Shown piece by piece: positions 36,576-48,099 of a stretch of DNA of 64,000 nucleotides. Position 1 is the stretch's first letter, and every line of letters begins with the position of its first letter. The DNA lies in the NCBI GenBank assembly GCA_030280995.1, contig JASXTE010000016.1, positions 16,238,501-16,302,500 on the forward strand, read 5' to 3'. The DNA is from Hemileia vastatrix (taxonomy: Eukaryota > Basidiomycota > Pucciniomycetes > Pucciniales > Zaghouaniaceae). Under the pieces are notes generated by a model that did no database searches, was not told where the DNA came from, and worked only from the letters and a program-made list of their open reading frames with translations. The translations under genes were made by a program, and so were the position numbers.

Positions 36576-37245
36576 GGAGATTGGTGCAAACAGAGTGTGA
36601 AAATAGGAGGATGAACTCTGTTCTTCGGGCGAAGAACAGAGTTCACTTCCATAAAATATTAGCTGAAACATAGTTTTCAATTCTGTAAAAACAGTTGTAA
36701 GTAATAGAAAAAGTCACTGATTTTTTTTATATGTAATCCTTGCTTTACAAGGAGACTTTTGTGACAAAGCAGATTTTTGAGTTACCCTTTGAGATTTGGA
36801 ATGTCTGGGAGGCATTATGAAACTGGCACATAACAAGAAAAAAGATTAAAAAGTAGAAGAAATAAGTAAAAAAGAATGTAAACATGCCTGGTCAAAATAT
36901 TGAAAATGTTGGAGATTGGTGCAAACAGAATGTGAAAATAGGAGGATGAACTCTGTTCTTCGGGCAAAGAACAGAGTTCACTTCCATAAAATATTAGCTG
37001 AAACATAGTTTTCAATTCTGTAAAAACAGTTGTAAGTAATAGAAAAAGTCACTGATTTTTTTTATATGTAATCCTTGCTTTACGAGGAGACTTTTGTGAC
37101 GAAGCAGATTTTTGAGTTACCCTTTGAGATTTGGAATGTCTGGGAGGCATTATGAAACTGGCACATAACAAGAAAAAAGATTAAAAAGTAGAAGAAATAA
37201 GTAAAAAAGAATGTAAACATGCCTGGTCAAAATATTGAAAATGTC
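36576..37245. repeat. Two tandem 335-bp units with a perfect hairpin
   Basis: The second unit starts at 36911 and differs by a handful of bases. Each unit has GAACTCTGTTCTTCG and its inverse separated by GG; the arms are perfect (15 bp) in the first unit, and one mismatch occurs in the second. Confidence 0.85.
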
Positions 37246-38276
37246 AGGAAGGGGTGTGTGCCAAGGATTGATGGGTAGGTAGCGAGGAAGGTCAGTGTGT
37301 CACATGTGACAGGGATGGGGTAAGAAAGGAAGGGATGTTTTGTGGCCAAAATGTGGTTGTGAAAAAAAACGGGAAAAAAGTGCTGATTTGAGGTCATAAC
37401 TGACACCCTTTTTTGAAATAAGTGACTTTTTTGCAAAATTTAAGTGCTGATTTGTAAGTGCTGATTTGGTTTGAAATCCGCACTTAATTTAAGTGCGGAT
37501 TTGCCAGAACTGACACCCCCTAATATAAGAGTCATGCCTTCCTCACTCTCAAATCTTGATAAATTACATCAAGCAATGACTTTCATAGCTCTTGATCTGC
37601 TTTTGGACTCTGATTGCAATTCTGATTCTGATATTGAAGAAGATTTTCTTTTTTTATCAAAAATGGCCAGGAAACATTACCTTCTTCCTAGAAAGCCTCA
37701 AGCACTTCATACCCCCAAGTACACCATCCAAACACTTCTTAACATATCTGTACCCAGTTTTAGACAGTTCTTCAGGACTTCTCATGAATGTTTCCTTAAA
37801 TTGCTTGAGCTTATTCAGGACCACCCTGTCTTTCACAGTAATTCTCAAAACCCACAACATGATACTTCAATTCAATTGGCCATCACACTATGTTGTTTGG
37901 GTTCCAATGGTAACGGATCTGCCTTGAAACTTTTGAAAATGTCTTCCATTTAGGGTATGGCTCTGTTAACACTTATACAAAATGATGCATCACTGCTATC
38001 AACTCCTTGGAATCTAAACTTCTCACCTGGCCAACTAAAGAAGAACAGCTTTGATAATCTCAGGTTATACAAGCAGAGGGTTTCCCTGAATTTATTGGTT
38101 TCATTGATGGTACTACTCTTTCTTTGAGTCAGAAACCTGCTCAAGTTGGAAACAATTACTTTGACCAAAAAAAGGTATCTTATTTTTTAATTCCATTCAT
38201 TCTTTTTCATACTAACACAAGTAACTATATTTTCACTATAGTTATTCAATTTCCATTCAGCTTATGTGTTGTAGAC

Positions 38277-39342
38277 AATCCTATAGTACTAGCTATAGGC
38301 CTTGACCAAGGGAGTTGGAGTAAAACTGGAGAAAAAAAAACCTGTCCCTTTGAGAAATACCAGGTGAGATTTATTTGCTACAGCAAATTAGAGACTGTTA
38401 CTATACCCCTTCCAACACACTTCTTGACAGCTTAACAAGTCAAGAAAGTAGCCTAGATAGACCAAAGACCAAAGAGAACCTGAAATGCAGAAAGATTCAC
38501 ACCAGAAAACCAAAGCACTGTGCACTTGTTGCACAGAAAACAGCAATAATACTTGATGCAGGTTGCAAAGCTACACCAGAGAAACCAGTTGCAAAAGTTG
38601 AGTTAAATGAAGAACTAACCTTGCAACAAACACAGCCAATTGTGTCCAAAAAACAGTGAAAACTGAGTGAGGAACAAGGATATAACTACCAGATGATTGT
38701 CTGATAATTAAAGTTGCCCCAACCTGTCTTTTTGTATGTACATGCAGACCACCACCCAAAAATCCATGCACAGCAACAAATTTGGCGCTTTTGACAGCCA
38801 AATTGAATACAAAAACCCTCTAGAAATGCTCCCCAGCCTTCTATAACCAAGGCGGGCGGCCCACCTAGAAGCGGCCGGACCTCCCTGAAGCCAGAAAACC
38901 ACCAAAAGCCTCCAATAAAGCCGAAAATACTTAGAAAAATCCACCATGACTACTAAAGCCCTTAAAACACAAAATTAAGCTATGACAACCTGGTGACATA
39001 AAATATAGAGCCAATTTAGCTCTACTTAATGGTACTAAACTAAAACTTAAGGCTAGCCCATACAACACAAAAAACAAAATTAAACAGCTATCTTTTAGAA
39101 ATGAAAAGTGAGTAAATGACCCCTTAAAACTTGGAATATGAAAAATATAATCAAGACAACAAATATAGAGAAAAACCAGGGCTATCAAATGGTAGTACCC
39201 AAATATCCATAGTCCCAATATTCACTGAATAGAAACCAAAATAACACCTAATTCTTCAACCAATGTCAAGTAAGACATACAAAAACAGTGCCAAACAGAC
39301 CAACAAAGGCCTCTGCCAATGTTGGAAGAACACAATGTGACA
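38277..39342. mobile_element. Unclassified 1.07 kb insertion in copy B
   Basis: Defined by comparison with copy A: the flanks '..TTGTAGACA' and 'TCAACAAAAAATTAT' are contiguous there. GACA occurs at both borders and may be a 4-bp duplication. The insert is partly GC-richer (GGCGGGCGGCCC near 38850) and begins with words like those of repeat E (GGGAGTTGG, CCTGTCCCTTT). No protein recognised. Confidence 0.6.
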
Positions 39343-39499
39343 TCAACAAAAAATTATATTTTTCTCTTCAGGCTATCCTGGATCATGTCATGATTCCTAC
39401 ATCTTTCAAAGAATGAAAATTTCAAATGAACCTGAAAATTTCTTTGATGAAGATCAGTATCTTCTGAAGGATTTTGCTTATGTGAGTGGAAGGTATGTA

Positions 39500-41080
39500 C
39501 ATTTCACAGAAGAAAGTCTTTGGGATTGAAGTTTTCCTCACAAAATCTACACTCAACTCTCATTTTCACTACAAGATTGCTCATTATGGTTAAAGTTGTT
39601 GTGTAGATTACAAATATTACAACTAAAAATCATAATAATCAATATTACTATATTTATTTCATTTTGTAAGAAAATGTGATCCCATAAACTTTAAAGTAAG
39701 TATTTCTTAGCAATGAGACTTGTTTATATAGAAAGCTAGACTCAGATAACCCCTATTTGTAACATAAAAGCATAAAAAAAGAAGAAAAAACAAGCTAAAA
39801 ATTTGAGGTTCACTAGCAGGTGGATCCACCATTTGCATCAATGACAGCCTTCATATGAGCAGGAATTGATGACACTAAGTGAATAAGAGGCTCCTTCAGA
39901 AAATTGTTCCACAATGATTCAAAACTCTGAATCATTTTGGTTACAGTTTTGGGTTGATAAGCTTCTTGAATGCACACCTTGAGGCATCTCCAAAGATTTT
40001 TGATTGGGTTTAGGTTGGGTGATTGAGCAGGCCAGTCTTCTATTTTGTGGATACCTGAATCAGCTTGGAACTTGGCAGACACCTTGGAAGTATGGATAGG
40101 TGCATTGTCTTCAAAAAGAATGAGATTTTGGCTGCAATTGTTTTCTTGAAAGAAAGGGATAAGCGAGTTCTTATAGACATCTTCAATCAATGACTTTGAA
40201 GTCCCTCATCCATTGTTTGGAAAGAAAACTAGTGGTATCTTGTTACCTCCTTGTAATGGACCCCACACCATCACACTAGATCTCCCACTCTTGAAAGTTT
40301 CCTGGAGATAACTGGGTGCAGATTTTTCTCCAGGTCTTTTCCACACCAATTTTTGACTTGAGAGCTTGCCAATCTCAAATGATGATTAATCAGACCATAT
40401 AACATGCATCCAATTATAAACAGACCAGCCAGAATACTTGTGAGAAAAATTCAATCATCTTTGGCAGTGGACCTTGTTTGCAAATGGTTTCTTCTCTGCA
40501 ACGCGCTTGGTAAAGCCCAGCTCACAGGTTCTCTTTCTGATAGTACAGGGAGACAAAATAGTTGATAGTGAGTTTGAAAGGTCACAAATTGGCTTTACAA
40601 TTAGAGAGGATGAGTTGTTTGAGTTAATGCAAATCTTGTGAGTTTGTTTTGAGGGGATGACTGGAAAAGGGTGCAGTTTCAACATTGCCTCTAGCTCTCC
40701 ATCTTTCCAATATTGAGCAAAAAGTAGAGTCAGTAACACCTAGCTTTCTAGAAATTTCAGCTTGTTTGATTCCTGCTTCAGCCATACCAACAATGCAAGC
40801 TCCTTTTGTTATTGTAAGTTTCTTCATTCCAGGTCTAGAGGTTGCCATAGTGCAAGGAAAAGTGAAAAAAAACTAAAGAAAATAAATTAGTTTATATATT
40901 TCCCAAATGAGATAGAGTACACAAAAATACTATGCCAAATGAAACAGGGGAAGGTGAAAGACCAAAAAATAAAATCTCGAGGTGTTTGACGTGATAGTGA
41001 AAAAGTGATGGCTGGATGAAGTGGTGGTTAATGGAAGGTGCAATGCATAAAAAATACCAAGGACTTTCTTCTGGGAACTG
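39500..41080 (-). mobile_element. Tc1/mariner transposon
   Basis: Inverted ends CATTTCACAGAAGAAAGTC (left) and the complement of GACTTTCTTCTGGGAACTG (right), with TA on both sides (39498-39499 and 41081-41082). Removing it restores the copy B reading across RYV/LPNF. Length 1581 bp. Confidence 0.9.
39813..40848 (-). pseudogene. Tc1-like transposase, inactivated
   Basis: ATG 40848 (MATSRPGMKKLTI) opens an HTH domain (GMAEAGIKQAEISRKLGV). One frameshift (about 40640-40740) leads into a second frame with CTIRKRTCELGFTKR, WSD (first catalytic D), VMVWG, LFEDNAPIHTS (second D) and SPNLNPIKNLW. Three in-frame stops occur (about 40455, 40390, 40215). The third acidic residue of the DD34E triad is replaced by Lys (codon at 39999-40001). 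It ends ..DANGGSTC at 39813. Confidence 0.9.
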
Positions 41081-41892
41081 TACTTCCTAATTTTTAGGGA
41101 GCAGCATCTGAAGATAGTCAAAATGCCAATTTCTACAATGATCCGGCAAATTCAAGAGTCTTTATTTAACATTCTATTGAAATCTTAAAAGGTTGATTTC
41201 CAATTCAAGGGAATTAAAAAGTACTCTTAGAAATTAATCCACAATGGAGGCAGTTATCACCTTGATTCTGTGTTGCACTATACTCTATAATCTACTTGCT
41301 GACCGCAAAGATGAATGGCTAGATTTGTATAAAAATTTTCAGCCTAGATATCCCTAGGACTTAGTATTTCTTATACTTAAAATAAGATCATATTAAGTAC
41401 ATTAAGCTTATATCTTAAAAATAAGGTTAAAACAATAATATATATGATTATATTACATATATATATAATTATTACTCTATTATATAAATTATAGTAGTTT
41501 AAATAGCTTATCCATAGCCTAATAATACTTATTAAGGTGTTAATAGAGTCATAATATACTTATCTTAAGTGATATTAAGTAATTATTGACATACATAAGC
41601 TTATATGTATACATAAATCTCATATTCAGTGAAATATGCAGTATATTATGTATATATAGGTATATAAGTGGGTTTTAGCCCCTTAATAGCCTATAACCTT
41701 TGTTTTTCTGCTTATTCTAGGTCATATGGACGTATCTAGTTGACTCACAACGCCTACAGAAGCATAAACATCTATTTCAGGCACATACACTCAGTCTAAA
41801 CAACTTAATCTGCTTCCTTGGATGGATATTCACAGATTTATGGGTTGGGAGGTCATTTCTGGGTTAATATGGATGCTTGGGGATGTTATTGG

Positions 41893-43394
41893 TGTCAGCC
41901 TGTATATCTCCAGGACTGAGTAAAAAGTAATTATAAGTTATGTTAAACACATGAACTATACATGGGAATAATAAATAAGAGTACACAAATAGTATACATA
42001 AGTAAAATTATGATAATACACAAAAAATGCCATTATAACACCTTATATACACGCATATATCCACCTTTTATAGGTCTTATGTACTTAATATTAAGTTGGA
42101 ATATGTTAGGGTAATCTTAAGAACCTTAAGTATAAAGCTACATAATTTTTAAGTACACTTAAAGCTGTTATATTCATTGTTTTATGCAAAAAACAAGAAA
42201 TGCGCTTTATTTCACTTAAAAGTTGACTATATGCGCTATAAAATTGAGAATATCAAAATTGCGCTTTTACAGATCAATTGGGCTCATTTAGAACTATTGA
42301 TTTGGCTATTTAAATGCATAAAAATAACACTTTTCAAATTTGGTGTTTTTTATGCCAGAAATGGCTTCTGTGTACTGGCCACATACTGCCTGCTTTTTTC
42401 CCGTGTGAATAGCTTCATTTTTAGCAAAGTTAGCTTTTTCACACTATAATTACCCCACATTCTACGCCCACTGTGGGGAAACACACTAAAATAGGCAACA
42501 GGCGCTTATTTAGTGTCCTAGCTTAATTAATAATGCATTGACCTTGTTTATATGCACTAATTTCATTAATAACCTCACTCTTGGCACTTTATTTCATCAC
42601 CACGCTTAAATTTTCCTAATTTTAGTCAAGGATTTACCCGTGCAAGAGCCTGCCAAGAACTGCATGTAGTTACCCCACATCTCACGCTCTTTTTTAAGTT
42701 TTTGGGTGGTTTCTCAGTCAATTTTGGTTATTTTTGAATGGGAATTTCACGTAGTATAATGTCAGGATTAGCCCCATTATTTCTACAGTCAATCCCCCTT
42801 TATTATTAAGCTATTATTAACCTTAAAAAGTCTCCTTTAGTCTTTAATATTATTGTTTTATACGCATATACTCTCTTTTTGTCTTTTTCTTTAATTTTGA
42901 TGGATTTCCCTTATTATTTCAGGATTTTGGCGGTTGTTACTCTTCTAATTATGTCATGGGTTACTTGGAATGTTGATGGGAATGTCTATTAGTTGTTTAG
43001 AGGCGTTATTAACTGTGTATTGGGTGATACATCAAGGGAATCATTGGGGAACTCATTGTGTATAAAAGGAGGAGGTTTTTGGGTTGTATTTATTCATTCT
43101 TTATCATTACAATTTAACCAATATAACCAAACCAATTACAATACATATCAATTAGTACTTTTATAAGACTTTTGAATAGTATCTGAATTTATATAATCTA
43201 TTTTTCTACCAACTATAAAGATTGTAAGCCATATATAAGAATAGTGAGAATTATATTACTGAGACCTTTATATTTGATTATATTTTACAACTTAGTGGAT
43301 TAGAACTACAGTATTCATATAGGACCATTAAAATCTTCTAGACAACTGACTATTCAAGCTAGTTCACGTCCTTGTGCTTGACCTTAGCCTGACA
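41893..43394 (+). mobile_element. Solo LTR, family A
   Basis: 1502 bp from TGTCAGCCTGTATATCTCC to TTAGCCTGACA with perfect ATTGG duplications (41888-41892 and 43395-43399), inside a family B LTR whose sequence resumes exactly afterwards. Confidence 0.94.
43061..43067 (+). promoter_or_regulatory. TATA box of family A LTR
   Basis: TATAAAAGGAGG, conserved at the same place in both element 1 LTRs (on the minus strand at 15745-15751). Transcription would start about 30 bp downstream. Confidence 0.6.
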
Positions 43395-44019
43395 ATTGGG
43401 GTCTTGGAAATTTAATTTGTTTCCTTTATATGCTTTAGGTTTCATTATATTCTCTTTGGATGAATTATTTTACCTGTTTCTTTATGGTATCCGCTTTTAT
43501 CTGGATTTTCTATTTATGGTATAGGTCTGTGTTATCATTAATTGTGATGGAGGGTCCTTACTGGAGGTCTGGGTGTTGAATATTCTTGAAGTGGACGCCA
43601 TGGGGAGGTGATGGGCCCTCACATGGCTGTAATTGCTGGGGATAGTAGTGACATCATCTGGATTGAAGGTCTGTGCATTCCAGTGGATTTTGGTATAAGT
43701 AAGGGAGGGTTTTGGCAGTTATTAAACATCACTTACTTACTAAAATTCAAATAAACATTATAACACAATTATTATTATTTAGAAATATATTATAAAGCCT
43801 TTATAAATTGATATTATCTTTATATAAGCTATAACTATATTATATTCATCTTTTTTCCACCACTAGCATGCATTTAAATCCAAGTATTGTGAGTTTTATC
43901 TGAGAATAACTATTTTATTAGTCTTCCCTTGAGGTTTAATCACTAAATCATTTATTAATAAGTAGTAGGACCATTAATAAATACCATTAAATCATACTTA
44001 TATACTAGATACACTGACA

Positions 44020-45006
44020 CCTATGGTGGTCTCATATGTTTAATACTGCAGGTATTCCTAAAGCCATAATCTCTGAAAGGGACCCTTAATTTACTTCTGA
44101 ATTTTGGATTTCCCTGATGGATGTTTGAGGTTGTGATCTGAAGCTTTCTACTTCCCATCACCCCCAAGCTGATGGATTAGCTGAAAGAATGATTCAGACT
44201 CTAGAGGACATGATAAGAAGGTATTGTGCCTTTGGCCTTGAGTACAAAGACAATGACAGATTTACTCATGATTGGGTTACCCTACTTCCTGGGTTAGAAT
44301 TTGCTTATAATAGCACTGTTCATTCTGTTACTCAGAAAAAGCCTTTTGATCTTTGGCTGGAAAATTTTTCAAATACTCCTGCCCAAATTCTCAATAATAA
44401 AATACTTAAATTGGATTTACATCCTGGTGTAAAATCCTTTCTTCAAATGCAACAACTTTTCAGAAGTCATGCTGAAAAATGTATTGAAAAATACTTTGAA
44501 TATAAAAAGAAGAGATGGGAAAAATCCCGTAAAGAATACACTTTTAAAAAGGGTGATGAAGTACTGATTTCTACATTCCACTTCAATTTACAAGGTAAAA
44601 ACAAATTAAAAGACCCATTTATAGGTCCATTTGTTGTCAGAAGAATGGTTGGTGATAATTCAGTTGAAGTTATTTTGTATTCTCCATATGACAGAAAACC
44701 TCCTGTTTTTCCAATATCTCTTTTGAAACCTTACACATCCAATAGTGATTTATTTCACAAAAGGAGGGGAAGACAAAAGAGGACCCCTAATGAGATCACT
44801 GAGACAGCAGAAATTGATAAGATTCTAAATTACAGAATAGTTACTTCAGAAAAAGGTTTTGAATACTTATTGAGATTCAAGAATAAATCTTCTGAATATG
44901 ATTCTTGGATACCTGGGAAAAAGATATCTAATCTTCTTAATCTACTAAAGAAATATAGAAAGAAAAAATCATAGCATTTTTTTATTGTTTTTTTAGAGTG
45001 AGGGAG
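44020..45006 (+). pseudogene. Integrase and chromodomain fragment of a third chromovirus
   Basis: Starts inside integrase (equivalent to 60669 of element 3), with SERDP in place of SDRDP, then TAA and TGA stops before an open 261-codon stretch from 44189 (GLAERMIQ upstream edge, FTHDWVTLLPGLEFAYNS). It ends with the chromodomain (EYLLRFKNKSSEYDSWIPG) at 44974. A polypurine run AGAGTGAGGGAG precedes the LTR at 45007. Very similar to element 3 but truncated on the left. Confidence 0.9.
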
Positions 45007-46118
45007 TGTCAGCCAGGCTGCTAGACTTACCCATTAAAATAATTAATTATTTACTGGGATGAAGCCATGCTGTTTTTATTTCTTATTTTATTATTAATTA
45101 TAGTATATTTACTTTAAATTTACTTGTAATAAATTAACTAATTACAATAAATAAATATATTAAATAGTTAAAATTAATATTAAAATAAAAATAAAACATA
45201 AGAAATGTATGTTCAGTCTAGCACTAAGATCAAGGCCATCTTCAAAAGGGGTAATTGTGGTTCTGAGGGTAATTAGGAGGTCTGGAAAGCAGGAACAGAG
45301 TAGGAGGGGTTTAAGGTTAGATGATTGGTAAATGGGAACTCTGGTGGACTAAAAGGGTCTGTGAGTATAAGGTGGCTGGTTGGTTAATGGGTCAGTGCAA
45401 CAAGGAATAGGATATTTAAAGGGGGTTACTTTGGTTCTAGGTTCTCTAGAATTAAATTATAAAATATATTTGTGATAGTAGTCAAACTCTTATTAGGCTA
45501 ATGTTATATTTTTCCTTTTATTTCTTAATACTTAATTTCATTATATCCTAAAATACTTAAACTTCCCTTTGATTATTAAGTTACAGCCCTTTGTGAGATT
45601 TACTACAATAGTTAGCGTCCCTACTATATACATAAATTATTCCTTGAAGATTATCTTTAACCATTATCAGTTACTTTGATCTATCTTTGAGCCACTTTCT
45701 CAAAGTAGTCCTCTGTGCTTTGAAGTTTTAATTTCCCTCCTACTTGTATCTCACTTACTTTGAGATCTCCCTCAACTCTGTGCTTTGGTTTCCCAGTGAC
45801 AGAGGAGTTTTTTGGTCTTTTCTTCTACATTTTTTATCATTAAAATTAAAATATATAACCAATACAATTACAATACATATCAATAGTACTTATAAAGTCT
45901 TTGAATAGTATATGAATTAAAAAATATATTTTTCTACCAACTATAAGATTTTAACCCATTTATAATTATTGAGATTAAAATTAATGAGACCCTTATATTG
46001 AGTTATATTTTAATACTTATTGGATTTGTACAAAAGTATTCATATAGGACTTCTAAAATCTTCTAGAAAACTGACTGATAAGGCTATCCATGTCTCTGTA
46101 CTTGAACTCATCCTGAAA
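45007..46118 (+). mobile_element. 3' LTR of the truncated chromovirus
   Basis: Begins TGTCAGCCAGGCTGCTAG (like family C) and ends near CATCCTGAAA with a tail like family A ('ATAGGACTTCTAAAATCTTCTAG'). The middle (about 45200-45830) resembles neither, so it is a separate or mosaic LTR type. Confidence 0.65.
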
Positions 46119-47500
46119 AATCTTCTCAATATATCCAGATAATTATTCCTTTTAAGAACTCTGAGGAAGTTCTACTGGTAATGTTTTTTCTGAAACATTA
46201 TCAAATTTTGTTTCCCTTATTTTCCCTTTTGAAGGATTATTTTTAATATTTTCATTTTTAATCTTGGTCAATTTAGAAGACAAATTTACATTATTTTCTT
46301 CCAATCTCAATATTTGTTCTCTCATAATTGGGATGTCAGATAATGTCTCATTCATATTATGAATTTATAAAGTTTTTCTTGGCTTATTAATTTGTAATTT
46401 TTCATTAAAAGAAGCCATTTGACTTTTCAGAAAATTTATTTTATTGTTCATATTGAAAATTTCATCTTTTAAAAACTGATTTTCACTTTTACAAAGAATA
46501 AATTGTTTATTCATTTCATCAACAGTTTCTTTTATTTTTTGATATATTTTATTCCTTAGAATTTTTATAAAATTTTCAGTAATTTCAATACTCAACTCAT
46601 GAGAAATTTCTAATTGATTCAATATTTTATCAAAGTTTTGAATTAAATTGTTCATTCTATGGTTGATAGTACATCTTACATCTAATTTATTACTCTCAAG
46701 TTAATCATAAGCATCACCAATGATTTTTGATATCTTCTCTGGACTTTTAAGTTCAATTCTAGAATATTCATTTGATAATAAAGCAACATTATTATTAAAA
46801 TTTAAAGAGAAACCATTATTAAAAGTAGTTATAATTGGATGTTCGGATGATTTTCTATAATATTTGATTGTTTCCTCATTAATATCACTCGCACCTAAGT
46901 AAACTTTATAAGTATTTGAACTAATGAATTTATCTGAAGGAGTGCTTACCAGGTTTTTAGTGGCATATTTACTTTTTAATTTTTTGTTTCCTTTTAGGGA
47001 TGTTGATGGCTCACTGGTATAGGAGGAGGTCTTGAATGACCTGGCTGGGGATGCTAGTCTTGACTTATATGATTCTGGTTTTGAATCCTGTCCCAGTTTA
47101 AGTTTATCCAGTTCCACTTCCATTTTTCCACTTTTACCATTTCTTAGATCTGGGAATCTTCTATATGGGTAGAGTGATTTGATGGTGTGCTTGGAACCTG
47201 GTTTTTTTGTTGGTGAAAAATATCTCTCATTTATTGATAATTTTTGTGAGTTTTTCCTCTATAATTTCCACCTTGGCTTTGAGCTTCATCCACTACTACT
47301 TCTGATTGCTTACCATTGAGAATAGATTGCTGATTTCTATTTGGTCTGGCATCTTTCTTATTTTCAGTCCTAGTGGTAGTTTTTCTACTATCTTTGGAGA
47401 TTTGTTTTGCTCTAAGGATTTTGCCTCCTGCATGACTATATCCTGTATTTTATTTTTTTTGAGTAATATTCTTAAATTCATAAATTCTAACTCTAGAGCT
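46119..47500 (-). pseudogene. Gag relic of a diverged chromovirus
   Basis: Minus-strand single-frame Gag from MEVELDKLKLGQDSK (about 47123) through coiled coils to MNETLSDIPIMREQILRLEE, broken by stops at 46701-46703 and 46365-46367. The overlapping frame shows KWKWNWINLNW and, farther upstream in yet another frame, KLPLGLKIRKMPDQIEI, homologous to the nested ORF of element 3. It is joined tail to tail with the LTR ending at 46118, without its own pol. Confidence 0.75.
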
Positions 47501-48094
47501 TAAAATACATTCTTTATCAGCATCCACTTTATATATTAATTAATATATCAGAAAATTTAATTAGAAACAGAATTATTAAAGTTTATTTATTTATTTATTT
47601 ATTTTTTTACTTAAAAATTCATTACTCACACAATAATTTAATAAATTATTTTATTTAAAGTAATTTTTAATAATTCAGTTTCAGTTTTATTTCTAACTGT
47701 CTTAATATACCTAAAAAATTCAGTAAAATAATTAATTAATTATTGAGCTCTGAATAAATAATTTTTATTTAAATATCTATATATAAATTCAATTGAATAT
47801 TATTAATATATATCAATATTAAAATTTTAATATGAATTTAAATATAAAATAAAATATTATATATATATATATAATTTAAATGAAAAAGGAGGCTTCAGTA
47901 TATCTAGATACTAAAAATACTCTTTCAATGCAAAGGTTAAAATAATGCCAACATTTCATAAATTACTCACTACTATAGTAGACCCTAAAGGTAAAGCAAT
48001 TTTGTAGTATATATGCCAAAAGAAATGTTCCCTGTTTTGAGCCTCTCCTGAAACCAATTTCAATTTTTGACTTGGAAAATGTTGTAGAAAGACT
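47501..48094. other. AT-rich stretch, probably leader of the Gag relic
   Basis: Contains a (TTTA)n run near 47582-47605 and a TA run near 47860. No LTR border was recognised. Confidence 0.4.
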
Positions 48095-48099
48095 CTTAC

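Larger units (their letters stand above)
35084..37521 (+). mobile_element. Inner Harbinger-type transposon (copy A)
   Basis: 2438 bp with inverted ends AGGGGGTGTCAGTTCTGGC and 3-bp AAT duplications (35081-35083 and 37522-37524). Each end has a subterminal CCGCACTT..AAGTGCGG hairpin. It carries a DDE transposase relic and a 335-bp tandem duplication. It inserted into the related copy B about 10 bp before that copy's start codon. Confidence 0.88.
37534..41336 (+). pseudogene. Harbinger transposase, outer copy B, in three pieces
   Basis: ATG 37534 starts MPSSLSNLDKLHQAMTF and keeps the N-terminal part absent from copy A (KHYLLPRKPQALHT, PSFRQFFRTSHECFLKLLEL). A frameshift near 37920 and later stops follow. 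FIDGTT (first D) is at about 38105. The frame is cut at about 38276 by a 1.07 kb insertion, resumes at 39343 (YPGSCHDSYIFQRM, DEDQYLL) and is cut again by a Tc1 element at 39500. The last piece (41081-41336, RVFI*HSIEILKG) has several stops and ends abruptly at a family B LTR. Confidence 0.85.
41337..44019 (+). mobile_element. LTR, family B, with a family A solo LTR inside
   Basis: Family B LTR from TTTCAGCCTAGATATCCC at 41337 to CACTGACA at 44019, interrupted by 41893-43394. The flanks differ (AAAAT before, CCTAT after): a Harbinger relic on the left and an integrase gene on the right. This is therefore a rearranged or recombined LTR rather than a simple insertion. Confidence 0.85.

Noticed and set aside
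42177..42449. 90-codon ORF in the family A solo LTR
   Set aside because: No protein family was recognised and it lies wholly within LTR sequence; probably accidental.
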